Source: JAEXOD01 sp963667875 (GTDB lineage Bacteria; Bacteroidota; Ignavibacteria; Ignavibacteriales; Melioribacteraceae). From it: a DNA stretch of 64,000 nt. The stretch covers positions 124,001-188,000 of the forward strand of contig CAXXGC010000013.1 in the NCBI GenBank assembly GCA_963667875.2. Reading direction: 5' to 3'. Under the pieces are notes generated by a model. It searched no databases, was not told where the DNA came from, and was given only the letters and a program-made list of their open reading frames with translations. Positions 19,025 through 28,508 of this stretch are shown here, piece after piece (position 1 is the first letter of the stretch; every line of letters begins with the position of its first letter). The position numbers and the translations under genes are program-made.

Positions 19025-21427
19025 TTATTTCAAAAACATCGCTTTAATTGTTTTTGATGTAGTAATACCATTTTCGGAATTTGTAAACACAATATTGATA
19101 AACAAATGCCCGCTTGATACATTGTTAACATTAATCACTTCGTTGAAATTTCCTTTAGAAATATTTCCATCTTTAATTAATTTTACCAATTCGCCAAGTT
19201 CGTTAAACATCTGGATACGAATATGACCTGATGAAGGTACACCATAAGATATTGTGGTTGATGGATTAAATGGATTTGGATAATTTTGATTTACATAAAA
19301 ACTATTCAAAGCCGATATTTCACTATCATCAACACCACTTGTTGTAGAATCAATATAAACCCAACGTGCTGCATCAAAAACAATTTGAGTGCCTGCAGAA
19401 TCGGATGCATCTCCTAACCGCAAATAACCAGTATTATCATTAGAAAAGATAAATTTACCAAGCGATACCCATTGACTTGTATATGCTTTTTGATTGATAC
19501 TAACAACTTTAAGCCCTTCTTTTCCGTATACTTTATAAATAGCGTTTTTACAAGCACTAATGTTGGGTATATAAACCTGTACTTCATATAAACCAGTTTT
19601 AGTTAATGTTGGTTTCCAAGTTGCATAAGCTTTGTCGGTATACATTGTTGAATTTGTTGTAGTGTACCAAAAATGCTCAAGATAACCGCCATTTCTTTTA
19701 TCTGACCAACTTAACATTGAAGCCGGTACTTTATTATTTAAATAAAAACCGGTGCTATATTCCATATCATCAACTAACGTATCTGCCACAGGAGTAGGGA
19801 GATTATATTTAGTTTTAATACACCAATAAACAGTATTTAAATTTTCAAAACCGTTATTATATCCGGGCCAGTCATATTTTGCGTATTGACCATTATAAGC
19901 GGGGTAATCTGTACCATTTTTATCACCATAAGGATCATGAAAAACCAATGTATGCATTTCATTTCCCAATCCATGAGCAAGAATTAAATGACCTGCGGAT
20001 GTTAATCCAACACACATAGTATAAGGTAAACTATTTTGAATTTCAGTTAACGCCTCGGAATGTGGAGCAGATTCAGTTTGAGTAGCTGCAATACCATGAT
20101 AACGATAATAATTTGCCATATTGGAATATGGACTGCCTGAACTCCACATATAACCAAAACCGCCCCAGCTTGCATTTCCGGCATTGTCTGGTGCAGTAAA
20201 TTGATAATCAACTTGTCTGTAACGGTATCTTTCGCAAACATACCGACCATAAGAATTAACGTGACTAAAAGGATAAGAACAGGTTCCACTCCATGGAGGA
20301 ACAACCCCATAATAACCTATAAGCATTGCAGCTGTTGAAGGTGCACAAGATGAGTAACCGCTATGCCAGTCCGGTACATCATAAACTTGGTGAACATAAG
20401 GTATGTTAAGAGATAATTTATTTTCGCCAATAAAATTATAATTAATTTGGCTTTCCTGAACATCGGAATTAATTTTGATTACATTCAAATTAGATAATTT
20501 GCAATCATTATTAATAGATTCAATAATGTTTTGATCATAAATTGAAGAATAAACTAATTTTGTATCATCGGAATTAAATGCCGGATCAATTTCAAACCGA
20601 TCTGCCGTGTTTGTGATTTTTTGTGTGTTGTTTAACAACATGTCATAAACATATAAATCAGTATTTGTTAAGTTTTCATTTTCAATTTCTGTTTTATAAA
20701 AAACAATATTATTTGTTGTATTAGCCCATTCGGGTGAAAAACCAACACCAATTAAATTTGTTGTTTTTGTATCAATATTATAAATGGAAATTTCACCATC
20801 TAAAGCTTGATACATTAAATATTTCGAATCCGATGAAAACTTTGGATTAAAGTGACCTTTAATATCGGTTGTTACTTGTAATTTATTGCCTGATTCTAAA
20901 TTTAATAACCATATTTGATCATTATTATCATTATATGCAATATATAAATCATTATTCGAAATAGGGGTTAAGTTAGCATAATAACCTAATTCGTATTTAT
21001 TTGGAATATTGTTTTTTATTACATTTAATAATGTGCCTGTGGTATAAGTAACTGTACCGTTTGAATTTATAAATACCTGACCTGAAGATTGGACAGGTGA
21101 ACTTAAATTTACAGATTTGTTGTTTGATAAATCGTAATAACAGGGAATTTGCAGCCCGTTTTCAGTTATTATTTTATAACCGATTTTATTTTGTTTTGCT
21201 GAAACATTAAAATAATAACCAACACCCAATCCGCTTATTTTATTTTTAATCGAATTGTTTTCCATAATAAAAATAGCATCTTTTTTTTCATTAGTAAATA
21301 CTATTCCGGCATTTGTATATTTAGCAGATTTAATGCCTGTTTCTTTTTTAATATTTTGCGCATTAACACTTATTATACATAAAACATAAATCAAAATAAC
21401 TTTAAAACATAAAGAGAGTTTAAACAT
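19025..21427 (-). CDS. Secreted C39-like cysteine peptidase with propeller and T9SS sorting domain
   Basis: The 800-residue product has a signal peptide ending near VNAQ (residue 24). Residues of about 30-330 show TolB/WD40-like propeller strands (FNPKFSSDSKYLMYQ, IDPAFNSDDTKLVYS). A C39-like papain-fold domain follows, with the probable nucleophile Cys361 in GYSSCAPSTAAML, a His near 479 in GHLILAHG and the DPYG segment. Residues of about 545-690 (DDMEYSTGFYLNN to FDAARWVYIDS) resemble the golvesin/xanthan-lyase carbohydrate-binding-like domain. The end is a T9SS type A sorting domain (NQNYPNPFNPSTTI, GELVKLI). The protein should be exported through the T9SS and act outside the cell on peptides or cell walls. 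It is 27 bases downstream of a serine hydrolase gene on the same strand, an apparent two-gene operon. Confidence 0.82.
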   Translation of the reverse strand: MFKLSLCFKVILIYVLCIISVNAQNIKKETGIKSAKYTNAGIVFTNEKKDAIFIMENNSIKNKISGLGVGYYFNVSAKQNKIGYKIITENGLQIPCYYDLSNNKSVNLSSPVQSSGQVFINSNGTVTYTTGTLLNVIKNNIPNKYELGYYANLTPISNNDLYIAYNDNNDQIWLLNLESGNKLQVTTDIKGHFNPKFSSDSKYLMYQALDGEISIYNIDTKTTNLIGVGFSPEWANTTNNIVFYKTEIENENLTNTDLYVYDMLLNNTQKITNTADRFEIDPAFNSDDTKLVYSSIYDQNIIESINNDCKLSNLNVIKINSDVQESQINYNFIGENKLSLNIPYVHQVYDVPDWHSGYSSCAPSTAAMLIGYYGVVPPWSGTCSYPFSHVNSYGRYVCERYRYRQVDYQFTAPDNAGNASWGGFGYMWSSGSPYSNMANYYRYHGIAATQTESAPHSEALTEIQNSLPYTMCVGLTSAGHLILAHGLGNEMHTLVFHDPYGDKNGTDYPAYNGQYAKYDWPGYNNGFENLNTVYWCIKTKYNLPTPVADTLVDDMEYSTGFYLNNKVPASMLSWSDKRNGGYLEHFWYTTTNSTMYTDKAYATWKPTLTKTGLYEVQVYIPNISACKNAIYKVYGKEGLKVVSINQKAYTSQWVSLGKFIFSNDNTGYLRLGDASDSAGTQIVFDAARWVYIDSTTSGVDDSEISALNSFYVNQNYPNPFNPSTTISYGVPSSGHIRIQMFNELGELVKLIKDGNISKGNFNEVINVNNVSSGHLFINIVFTNSENGITTSKTIKAMFLK

Positions 21428-21454
21428 CGTAATCGTTCCTTATAAAATGATACA

Positions 21455-23482
21455 TTAATTATTAAAAAAGTCGAAAATTCTATTCATAATTTCTTTTTTA
21501 GCAGCGTTTTCTACAATTGTTTCAAAAGGGAAAGAGAAATAAACAACTTTTCCTTGATTGACATTAAAATATAAACCGGCACAATTATTATTAATATAAT
21601 GTAAACAGCCTGTAGAATTATTGATAGGATCTATTTCATCGGGAGAATCAATTGTATAAATAGCATCCTTATTTCCAACAGTAAAATTTACACCGTTAAA
21701 AATTGAATTAGTATTGCCAATTATTTTTTCTTCCGCAGCATTATCATGAAGTAATTTAGCACGTAATAATGAGCCTAAAAGTTCATTAAGCTCTTTTCCG
21801 CTTTCCGGTCTTCCAAGATACCAGGAAATTTCGGAACCTGAAATAAATAATTTTCCGCCTTTATTAATATAACTCGCAAGACTTTCCGAAAAATATTTAT
21901 CTTTAAAAAACGTTAAATAGGCTTCTTCGGAGGAATAAAAAATCAAATATTTATATTTTTTCAAATCTAATTTATTATTAATCAAATAATCTATGCTGCA
22001 ACTTTCAAAACTAATATTATTTGGCAAATAATTAAAATATTCAAGTGCAGAAAGATTTAAAGGTCTTTGCGGAGTAGATTCCGCCTGGCATGCATCAACA
22101 ATTAATAATTCAGCATTTTTTCCTCGGCAGCCATAAATATCCGAAAAAGAACTGATTTTATCTCCAATATTATTAATAATTTTTGCTTGAATCAGTTCGT
22201 TGTTTTCATTTATTTTATATTCAAATGTATTTTCGTTTTGAGAAAGACTTAATGAATTCAAATAATTAAAATTGCCGGAAGTTTTAATAAATAAATCGGA
22301 TTTTTCAGAATTTAGGAATTCATTATTTACATTATATGCTAACTTGATATCATTATTTTCAAACCCAATAAAATCTATTTTTGGCTGAGGCGGCGTGTTT
22401 TCAAACTCCATTATTGCCAAATTATGTAACTTTATTCTTAAATCGGAAACAACAGCATTATCATCCGGATAAACTCTATTTGTTAATAACACTACAAAAT
22501 ATTTTCGTACCGGATCTATCCAAACAGACGTTCCTGTATAACCTGTATGTCCAAAAGTTGTTGCTGAAAATAAAGGACCGGCAGAAGTATTAAAAAAAGT
22601 ATTTGTATCCCAGCCTAAAGCTCTCGAACTGCTTGAATCCCATTGATGAGTAAACATCTTAACAGTTTCTTCTTTAAATATTCTTGTATTATGATAAATA
22701 CCATTATTTAACATCATTTGACATATTATTGCAAGATCATGAGTGTTTGAAAATAAACCTGCATTACCTGATAAACCTTTTAAGCCATACGCTAATGGAT
22801 CGTGAACATCACCCTGCAAAGTTGGAGTAGTTGGCACACACTTCTTTTTAATGTTATCATCAGGTATAAAATAAGAAGAATTCATATGAAGAGGATTAAG
22901 AATGTTTTCTTTATAAAAATCATACATTCGTTGACCTGTTACTGATTCAACAACTTTCATTAGAGTAACAAAATTTAAACAGCTGTATAACATTTGAGTA
23001 TTTGTTTTGTAGGCTTTTTTTAAAGCAAAAATTGAATCTATTATAGAAGATGGTAACTGACCTTTTTTAGGCGTATAATATGAGGGAAGTCCGCCATTAT
23101 GAAGTAATAGATTTTTGATTTTTATATCATCCTTGCCGTTTGCTGCAAAGTTTGGCAAATATTTAAAAACATAATCATCAATATTAATCCTATTTTCATC
23201 AACAAGTTTCATTACACACATTGTAGTTGCAAAAACTTTGGTTAATGAAGCTAAATCATATAAACTATTAATATCAACAACAGTTGAATTAACATCATAA
23301 GTATAAGTACCGTAAGCTTTTTGATAAAAGATAGAATCGTTATTACCAATTATTACATTCACACTTGGGGTGATTTTATTTTTAATAGATACGTCTACCA
23401 ATTTATCTATTGAAGAATATTTTTGTGCGTGCAACGAACCAAAAATAAAATACAAAATTACCAAAAGAACCTTTGTTTTCAT
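21455..23482 (-). CDS. Exported beta-lactamase-family serine hydrolase fused to a GATase-like domain
   Basis: After a signal peptide (ending near LHAQ, residue 20) comes a class C beta-lactamase/CubicO-type hydrolase domain (about 22-350) with the nucleophile motif Ser79-Leu-Thr-Lys82. Tyr166-Ser-Cys stands in the place of the usual Tyr-x-Asn/Asp, and HTGYTG corresponds to the KTG box. Residues of about 440-675 form a second domain with LLIVDACQAES, YLIFYSSEEAYLTFF, GGKLFISGSEISWYLGR and GKVVYFSFPFE. This pattern resembles class I glutamine-amidotransferase-like or ThuA-like domains often attached to secreted Bacteroidota hydrolases. The substrate could be a D-peptide, ester or beta-lactam. 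A GGAG site precedes the ATG by nine bases. The downstream gene encodes an exported C39-like peptidase, which hints at shared work on cell-wall or extracellular peptides. Confidence 0.83.
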   Translation of the reverse strand: MKTKVLLVILYFIFGSLHAQKYSSIDKLVDVSIKNKITPSVNVIIGNNDSIFYQKAYGTYTYDVNSTVVDINSLYDLASLTKVFATTMCVMKLVDENRINIDDYVFKYLPNFAANGKDDIKIKNLLLHNGGLPSYYTPKKGQLPSSIIDSIFALKKAYKTNTQMLYSCLNFVTLMKVVESVTGQRMYDFYKENILNPLHMNSSYFIPDDNIKKKCVPTTPTLQGDVHDPLAYGLKGLSGNAGLFSNTHDLAIICQMMLNNGIYHNTRIFKEETVKMFTHQWDSSSSRALGWDTNTFFNTSAGPLFSATTFGHTGYTGTSVWIDPVRKYFVVLLTNRVYPDDNAVVSDLRIKLHNLAIMEFENTPPQPKIDFIGFENNDIKLAYNVNNEFLNSEKSDLFIKTSGNFNYLNSLSLSQNENTFEYKINENNELIQAKIINNIGDKISSFSDIYGCRGKNAELLIVDACQAESTPQRPLNLSALEYFNYLPNNISFESCSIDYLINNKLDLKKYKYLIFYSSEEAYLTFFKDKYFSESLASYINKGGKLFISGSEISWYLGRPESGKELNELLGSLLRAKLLHDNAAEEKIIGNTNSIFNGVNFTVGNKDAIYTIDSPDEIDPINNSTGCLHYINNNCAGLYFNVNQGKVVYFSFPFETIVENAAKKEIMNRIFDFFNN

Positions 23483-23688
23483 AATATAATCTCCGCATTT
23501 TAAAATTATTTCGAAAAATAAAAAACATAATCTAAATATTATTTACACAGTGTTAAAATACTAATAAATTTTTATAATACTTTATAAATTTTTAAAAAAA
23601 CAGTAAAAACATTATGTAATTTAAAATATTTTCATTAATTTAAACAGATTTATTTTTACATAATAAACAAAAATATAGGAGTAATGTA

Positions 23689-25554
23689 ATGAAGAAGTTA
23701 TTTACAACTATGATGGTATTGATTGTGTTTAGTACTACAATGTTTGCACAATACGTATCATCAGTTGCAGTGTTTAATTCCGCAGGGAGCCAAGCTCTGC
23801 CTGATTCTATAAGACCTTGGGCAAAAGATCAAGGTTTAAGAGGAGTTTATGTTGCTAATGATGTTACCGGTAACGGTAAACAAGAAGTTTTGGCTACAGA
23901 TTATTCCAATGGCGGACGTGTTCACATGTTTGAAGTTACTGGTAATGTTTTAGAATTGATTTGGTCATCTCCTTCACGTTATCCTTTAGCTAATACAAAT
24001 TCAACTCCTCGTTGGATTCGTTCAGGCGATATGGATGGCGATGGTAATTTAGAAGTGATTTTTCCAGTAGGTTTACGATATGCCGGTGAAATTCAAGTTT
24101 GGGAATATGATAAAGTAGCTCATTCTTTTGGAACAGAACCTGCAATAACACTTACTTATGATGCTTTAGCATCATATGGAGCTGCTTATCGTGTTAGAAC
24201 TGATAGGGAAGCAGCCGGCTGCGCCGATTATGATGGTGACGGAAAATCTGAACTTATCGTTGCAAATGAAAGCGGTAATGTTTATATTTTAGGCGTAACT
24301 GGTGATATCCCCGGTTTCGCATCATTTACAGTTGAAGGCGGCGATCCAGCAACAACACTTGAAAATAAATTTTCCGGTGGTTCATACTGGGATTCTATTC
24401 CTGCTGACATTGATGGTGATGGCGTAAAAGAAATAGTAAACCATTATTGGAATTTTTACGGATTATGGTCAATTAAACCTACAGGTGCAGACCAGTACAA
24501 ATATCCAACTCCAACAACTGATGGAAGAACAGATCATTATGCAGAATTCACTAAAAACATGGTTGAAGATGCATGTGCTTACATGGGTATTTTCCCTGCT
24601 GACGTAAATGGTGATAATAGAGATGAAATATTTGGTGTTATGTATGGTGGTTCTTCAGCTACTAATTATTTGCCATTTTTAGTTAATGCTCAACCTAATA
24701 GTGATGGTGTTTACGGATGGGTTGCTTCAATAAATCCAGATAGTATTTCTTATGGTATTATTGGCGATGGTGCTTATCAATTAGCAGGTCAAACCGGTGG
24801 ATCACACTGGGGAGCAAATGCTTATGATCTTGATGGAGACGGAAAAGATGTATTATTACTTGGCGGTTCTGCAGGTTATAATTTAATTGGAATGAAATAT
24901 AATGGTGCAGGTTCAATTTATGATGCTGCTAATTATACATCAAAATTATTATATACTGGTGACGCTGCTGTTTATCATAATGTTGATATTTATGATTCAC
25001 TTGGTGTTATGGATACAGTTAGATATGAAGGTCCATTTGTTTCAAGAATATATGCCGGCAGTGATTTAAATTCTAATGGTAAAAAAGATATATTACTTGG
25101 TTACCAAAGTGTTGCCGATTCAATTACATATAAAACTTATTCATGGGATGTATTATCATCATCATTCGTTCCTGATTCATCATGGAAAGTATTTAATCCA
25201 ACAGCAATTAACTTAAGAGTATTGGATTACGAAGTAACAGGCGTAAAACCACTTGATTTATCAATTGTTACACCTGATGATTATACATTAGGACAGAATT
25301 TCCCAAATCCATTTAACCCATCAACAAAAATTAATTTCAGCTTGCCTGTAAATAAAAATATATCTTTAAAAGTATATGATATTTTAGGAAATGAAATAAA
25401 AACATTGTTTAATGGCGATATGGCAAAAGGTTCATATCAAATTACTTGGGATGGCACAAACAACTTCAATCAAGCAGTTGCAAGTGGTACATACATCTCT
25501 GTTTTGAAATTTGGAAATTTCACTAAATCTGTGAAAATGAGTTTAGTAAAATAA
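23689..25554 (+). CDS. Secreted FG-GAP/VCBS-repeat protein with T9SS sorting domain
   Basis: The 621-residue product has a signal peptide (ending near MFAQ, residue 21) and at least seven Ca2+-binding type loops of integrin-like FG-GAP/VCBS repeats. They include DMDGDGNLEVIF, DYDGDGKSELIV, DIDGDGVKEIV, DVNGDNRDEIFG and DLNSNGKKDILLG. Such repeats build a beta-propeller used for adhesion or binding. A T9SS type A sorting domain closes the protein (GQNFPNPFNPSTKI, LKVYDILGNEIKTLF). It is preceded by AGGAG at 23677-23681 and followed by a strong terminator, so it is a single-gene transcript. No enzymatic domain is visible and the ligand is unknown. Confidence 0.85.
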   Translation: MKKLFTTMMVLIVFSTTMFAQYVSSVAVFNSAGSQALPDSIRPWAKDQGLRGVYVANDVTGNGKQEVLATDYSNGGRVHMFEVTGNVLELIWSSPSRYPLANTNSTPRWIRSGDMDGDGNLEVIFPVGLRYAGEIQVWEYDKVAHSFGTEPAITLTYDALASYGAAYRVRTDREAAGCADYDGDGKSELIVANESGNVYILGVTGDIPGFASFTVEGGDPATTLENKFSGGSYWDSIPADIDGDGVKEIVNHYWNFYGLWSIKPTGADQYKYPTPTTDGRTDHYAEFTKNMVEDACAYMGIFPADVNGDNRDEIFGVMYGGSSATNYLPFLVNAQPNSDGVYGWVASINPDSISYGIIGDGAYQLAGQTGGSHWGANAYDLDGDGKDVLLLGGSAGYNLIGMKYNGAGSIYDAANYTSKLLYTGDAAVYHNVDIYDSLGVMDTVRYEGPFVSRIYAGSDLNSNGKKDILLGYQSVADSITYKTYSWDVLSSSFVPDSSWKVFNPTAINLRVLDYEVTGVKPLDLSIVTPDDYTLGQNFPNPFNPSTKINFSLPVNKNISLKVYDILGNEIKTLFNGDMAKGSYQITWDGTNNFNQAVASGTYISVLKFGNFTKSVKMSLVK

Positions 25555-25574
25555 TATTACCTCATTTATGAGTT

Positions 25575-25604
25575 GAAGCCGTGATAACTCACGGCTTCTT
25601 TTTT
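25575..25604 (+). terminator. Rho-independent terminator
   Basis: The stem GAAGCCGTGA/TCACGGCTTC with a TAAC loop is followed by six T residues. It ends the FG-GAP protein transcript. Confidence 0.93.
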
Positions 25605-25720
25605 GTCCAAAATGTTACTTTTTGTTCTATATTTATTGCTTTATTACTTAAGTATGTACTAATAAAGTACTCTTAAGTCCGATATATATTTTATTAACTA
25701 ATTGAATCGGAGGAATAGTA

Positions 25721-28489
25721 ATGATAAAAAGATTACTATTGATATCAATAATTTTACTTATATCCGGATTTACAAGTGTTATTTTTTCAGGTACCACTGG
25801 TAAAATTGCCGGAAAAATTACTGATAAAGATACCGGAGATCCAATTCCGGGAATAAATGTTGTTTTGCAAGGGACCTCGCATGGTGCGGCTACTGATATA
25901 GACGGAAATTATGTAATAAATAATATACCACCTGGTAATTATAATATTCTCATCTCCGGAGTTGGATATCAAAAGAAGAGTTATATTAATGTTAAAGTTG
26001 CGGTTGATTTTACAACAAGATTAGATGTTGTAATTGCAATGGAAGATATAGCTTTAGAAACTGTTGTTATTCAAGCAGAAGCTCCATTAATAAGAAAAGA
26101 TTTAACATCGTCCCAAACCTCAATGGACGCATCACAAATAGGATCTTTGCCTGTCGAAAGTATAAATCAGCTGTTAACTTTACAGGCCGGTATTGTACAA
26201 GGTGCCGGTGGCGAATTACATATAAGAGGCGGCCGTTCTACAGAAATTTCGTATTCAGTAAATGGCGTTTCAATTTCAAATCCATTTGATAATACTCGTT
26301 CTGTAAGTATTGCTACAAACGCCATTCAAGAACTATCGGTGGTAAGCGGTACTTTTAATGCGGAATATGGTAATGCTTTAAGCGGTATTGTAAATACTGT
26401 TACAAAAGAAGGCGGAAGCAAATATAAAGGATACGGATCGTTTTATACTGGGGATCAAATAAGTACACGCGATGATATATTTTACAATATTAATGATATC
26501 AATCCGTTGAATAATTATGTTGGGGAACTTACATTCAGCGGACCTGTTCCTTTTTTAGAAAACTATGTAACCTTTTTTATTTCAGGTCGTTATAATAACG
26601 ATGGCGGTTATCTTTACGGTAAAAGAGAACAGCTTCCAACAGATTCGGTTTGGAAAAATCCTGCTGATCCTAATGATATTAGAGTATCTTCGAGTGGTGA
26701 TGGTAAACTAATTGCCATGGATGCCGGCGAATCATTCAGTTCTACCGGTAAACTTACCTACCAGCCATTTTCTACACTTAAAATTAATTACGACTTTTTG
26801 TATTCTACTTATGATCAGCAATACTATAATCATGATATGAAATATAACCCTGATGCAAATTTAAATAATTATGAATGGGGTTTACTTAATTCACTCGAAA
26901 TTCGTCATGCTTTAAGTAATTCAACTTTTTATACTTTGCAAGGATCATATAATATAAACGATTATAAACAATATTTGTATCCATTATTAGATGCAAATAA
27001 CAATGAAGTAGATTTTCATGCAGGTATGAGTTTGGCCGGCTTACATGCCGATCCACGATATCAGCCTGATTATAAAACTAATTTAGCTGGCAACTATACT
27101 TTTTTAGCAGGTGGTACAGCAAATTCACAATATTATCAAAGATCACAAACTTATGGTGGAAAATTTGACATAACCAGCCAAATAAATAATAACCACGAAG
27201 TAAAGTTTGGTGCACAATTTAAGTCTCATATTCTTGATTATGAATCATTTACTATTTTACGTGATAGCGTTAGTAATATTCATCCTACAATACCTTCTTT
27301 AAGTACTGCATATCATGATAGTTATCAAAAAAAACCTGTTGAATTTTCAGCTTATATACAAGACAAAATGGAATTTGATAAGTTAATTTTGAACATCGGA
27401 TTAAGGTACGATTATTTTGATGCTAATTCTAAATATTCAACCGATATTTTTAATCCATCACCAAATAATCCAAATTTACCTTCTACGGTAGATCCAACTA
27501 CACTATTAGCAGATAGCCCGGGAAAACACCAATTTAGTCCTCGTTTAGGTTTCTCTTTTCCAATAACCGAAACCGGAATTATTCACTTCTCTTATGGTCA
27601 TTTTTTCCAAATGCCGACATTTAGAAATTTATATGTTAACCCAGATTTTAAGTATAGTTTTGCGGTAGGAACACCAACATTTGGTAACGCTAATTTAGAA
27701 CCGGAAAAAACTATTACTTATGAATTAGGTTTACAGCAACAATTAACTGACGATATTGCATTTAATATTACCGGTTATTATAAAGATGTTAGAGATTTAT
27801 TAGCAATTCAACAAATACGTACTAGTGGTTCGGAAACTTATTTCAAGTATGTAAACAAAGATTATGCAAATAATAAAGGTATTACATTTACATTAACTAA
27901 AAAACGTTCTGCAAACAGTATGATAGGTTTTAGTCTTGATTATTCGTTTTCAGTTTCGGAAGGTAATGAAACAAATACTGATGCATTTTTCTTAGATTTA
28001 TCATCAGGCAGGCAGACCGAAAAAATTCCTGTATTATTAACTTGGGATCAAACACATACATTAAATGCAACTTTCACTATTGGTGAACCAAGAGATTGGA
28101 ATGTTACTTTAGTAGGACGTTTTGGTACCGGTTTACCATATACCCCATTAATTAATGATACTCAAGTATACTTAAGATCTAATAGCGGAAGAAAACCTTC
28201 TCAAATGACGGTTGATTTATTAGCCGATAAGGTTATTACTTTATTCGATTTTGATATAACATTTTTCTTAAAAGTTTTCAATTTATTTGATACTCTTAAT
28301 GAACGATATGTTTATAACGATACCGGAAGAGCAACATACAGTTTGACTCAAATACAAAGTGCCGCGCAAGCAACCGATGATATAGCTTCAAAAACACCGG
28401 GTGTTAAATCGGCTGATGAATATTTTGTAAGACCACAATATTATGCACCTCCTAGAGAAGTTAGAGTTGGCTTTTCTATAGATTTTTAA
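25721..28489 (+). CDS. TonB-dependent outer-membrane receptor with CarboxypepD-like N-domain
   Basis: The 922-residue protein has a signal peptide and a carboxypeptidase regulatory-like domain (about 28-115, GKIAGKITDKDTGDPIPGINV). The plug domain contains LPVESINQLLTLQAGIV and IRGGRSTEISYSVNGVSI, and FNAEYGNALSGIVN is the usual plug end. The barrel reaches to REVRVGFSIDF. Unlike the receptor at 6034-8853 it has no SusD partner and lacks the SusC-specific plug signature. It is instead followed by a 1188-residue secreted protein and a PorV/PorQ-like barrel, 19 and 53 bases apart, all apparently one operon. A strong GGAGGA site precedes the ATG. The transported or processed ligand is unknown; a role in surface assembly with its two partners is an inference. 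Confidence 0.9.
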   Translation: MIKRLLLISIILLISGFTSVIFSGTTGKIAGKITDKDTGDPIPGINVVLQGTSHGAATDIDGNYVINNIPPGNYNILISGVGYQKKSYINVKVAVDFTTRLDVVIAMEDIALETVVIQAEAPLIRKDLTSSQTSMDASQIGSLPVESINQLLTLQAGIVQGAGGELHIRGGRSTEISYSVNGVSISNPFDNTRSVSIATNAIQELSVVSGTFNAEYGNALSGIVNTVTKEGGSKYKGYGSFYTGDQISTRDDIFYNINDINPLNNYVGELTFSGPVPFLENYVTFFISGRYNNDGGYLYGKREQLPTDSVWKNPADPNDIRVSSSGDGKLIAMDAGESFSSTGKLTYQPFSTLKINYDFLYSTYDQQYYNHDMKYNPDANLNNYEWGLLNSLEIRHALSNSTFYTLQGSYNINDYKQYLYPLLDANNNEVDFHAGMSLAGLHADPRYQPDYKTNLAGNYTFLAGGTANSQYYQRSQTYGGKFDITSQINNNHEVKFGAQFKSHILDYESFTILRDSVSNIHPTIPSLSTAYHDSYQKKPVEFSAYIQDKMEFDKLILNIGLRYDYFDANSKYSTDIFNPSPNNPNLPSTVDPTTLLADSPGKHQFSPRLGFSFPITETGIIHFSYGHFFQMPTFRNLYVNPDFKYSFAVGTPTFGNANLEPEKTITYELGLQQQLTDDIAFNITGYYKDVRDLLAIQQIRTSGSETYFKYVNKDYANNKGITFTLTKKRSANSMIGFSLDYSFSVSEGNETNTDAFFLDLSSGRQTEKIPVLLTWDQTHTLNATFTIGEPRDWNVTLVGRFGTGLPYTPLINDTQVYLRSNSGRKPSQMTVDLLADKVITLFDFDITFFLKVFNLFDTLNERYVYNDTGRATYSLTQIQSAAQATDDIASKTPGVKSADEYFVRPQYYAPPREVRVGFSIDF

Positions 28490-28508
28490 TGATTTAGATG
28501 GAGAAAAT

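Noticed and set aside
23483..23688. Possible RNA gene or riboswitch in the 206-base AT-rich gap
   Set aside because: No stable hairpin, tRNA-like fold or known aptamer motif could be seen; it looks like a plain divergent promoter region.
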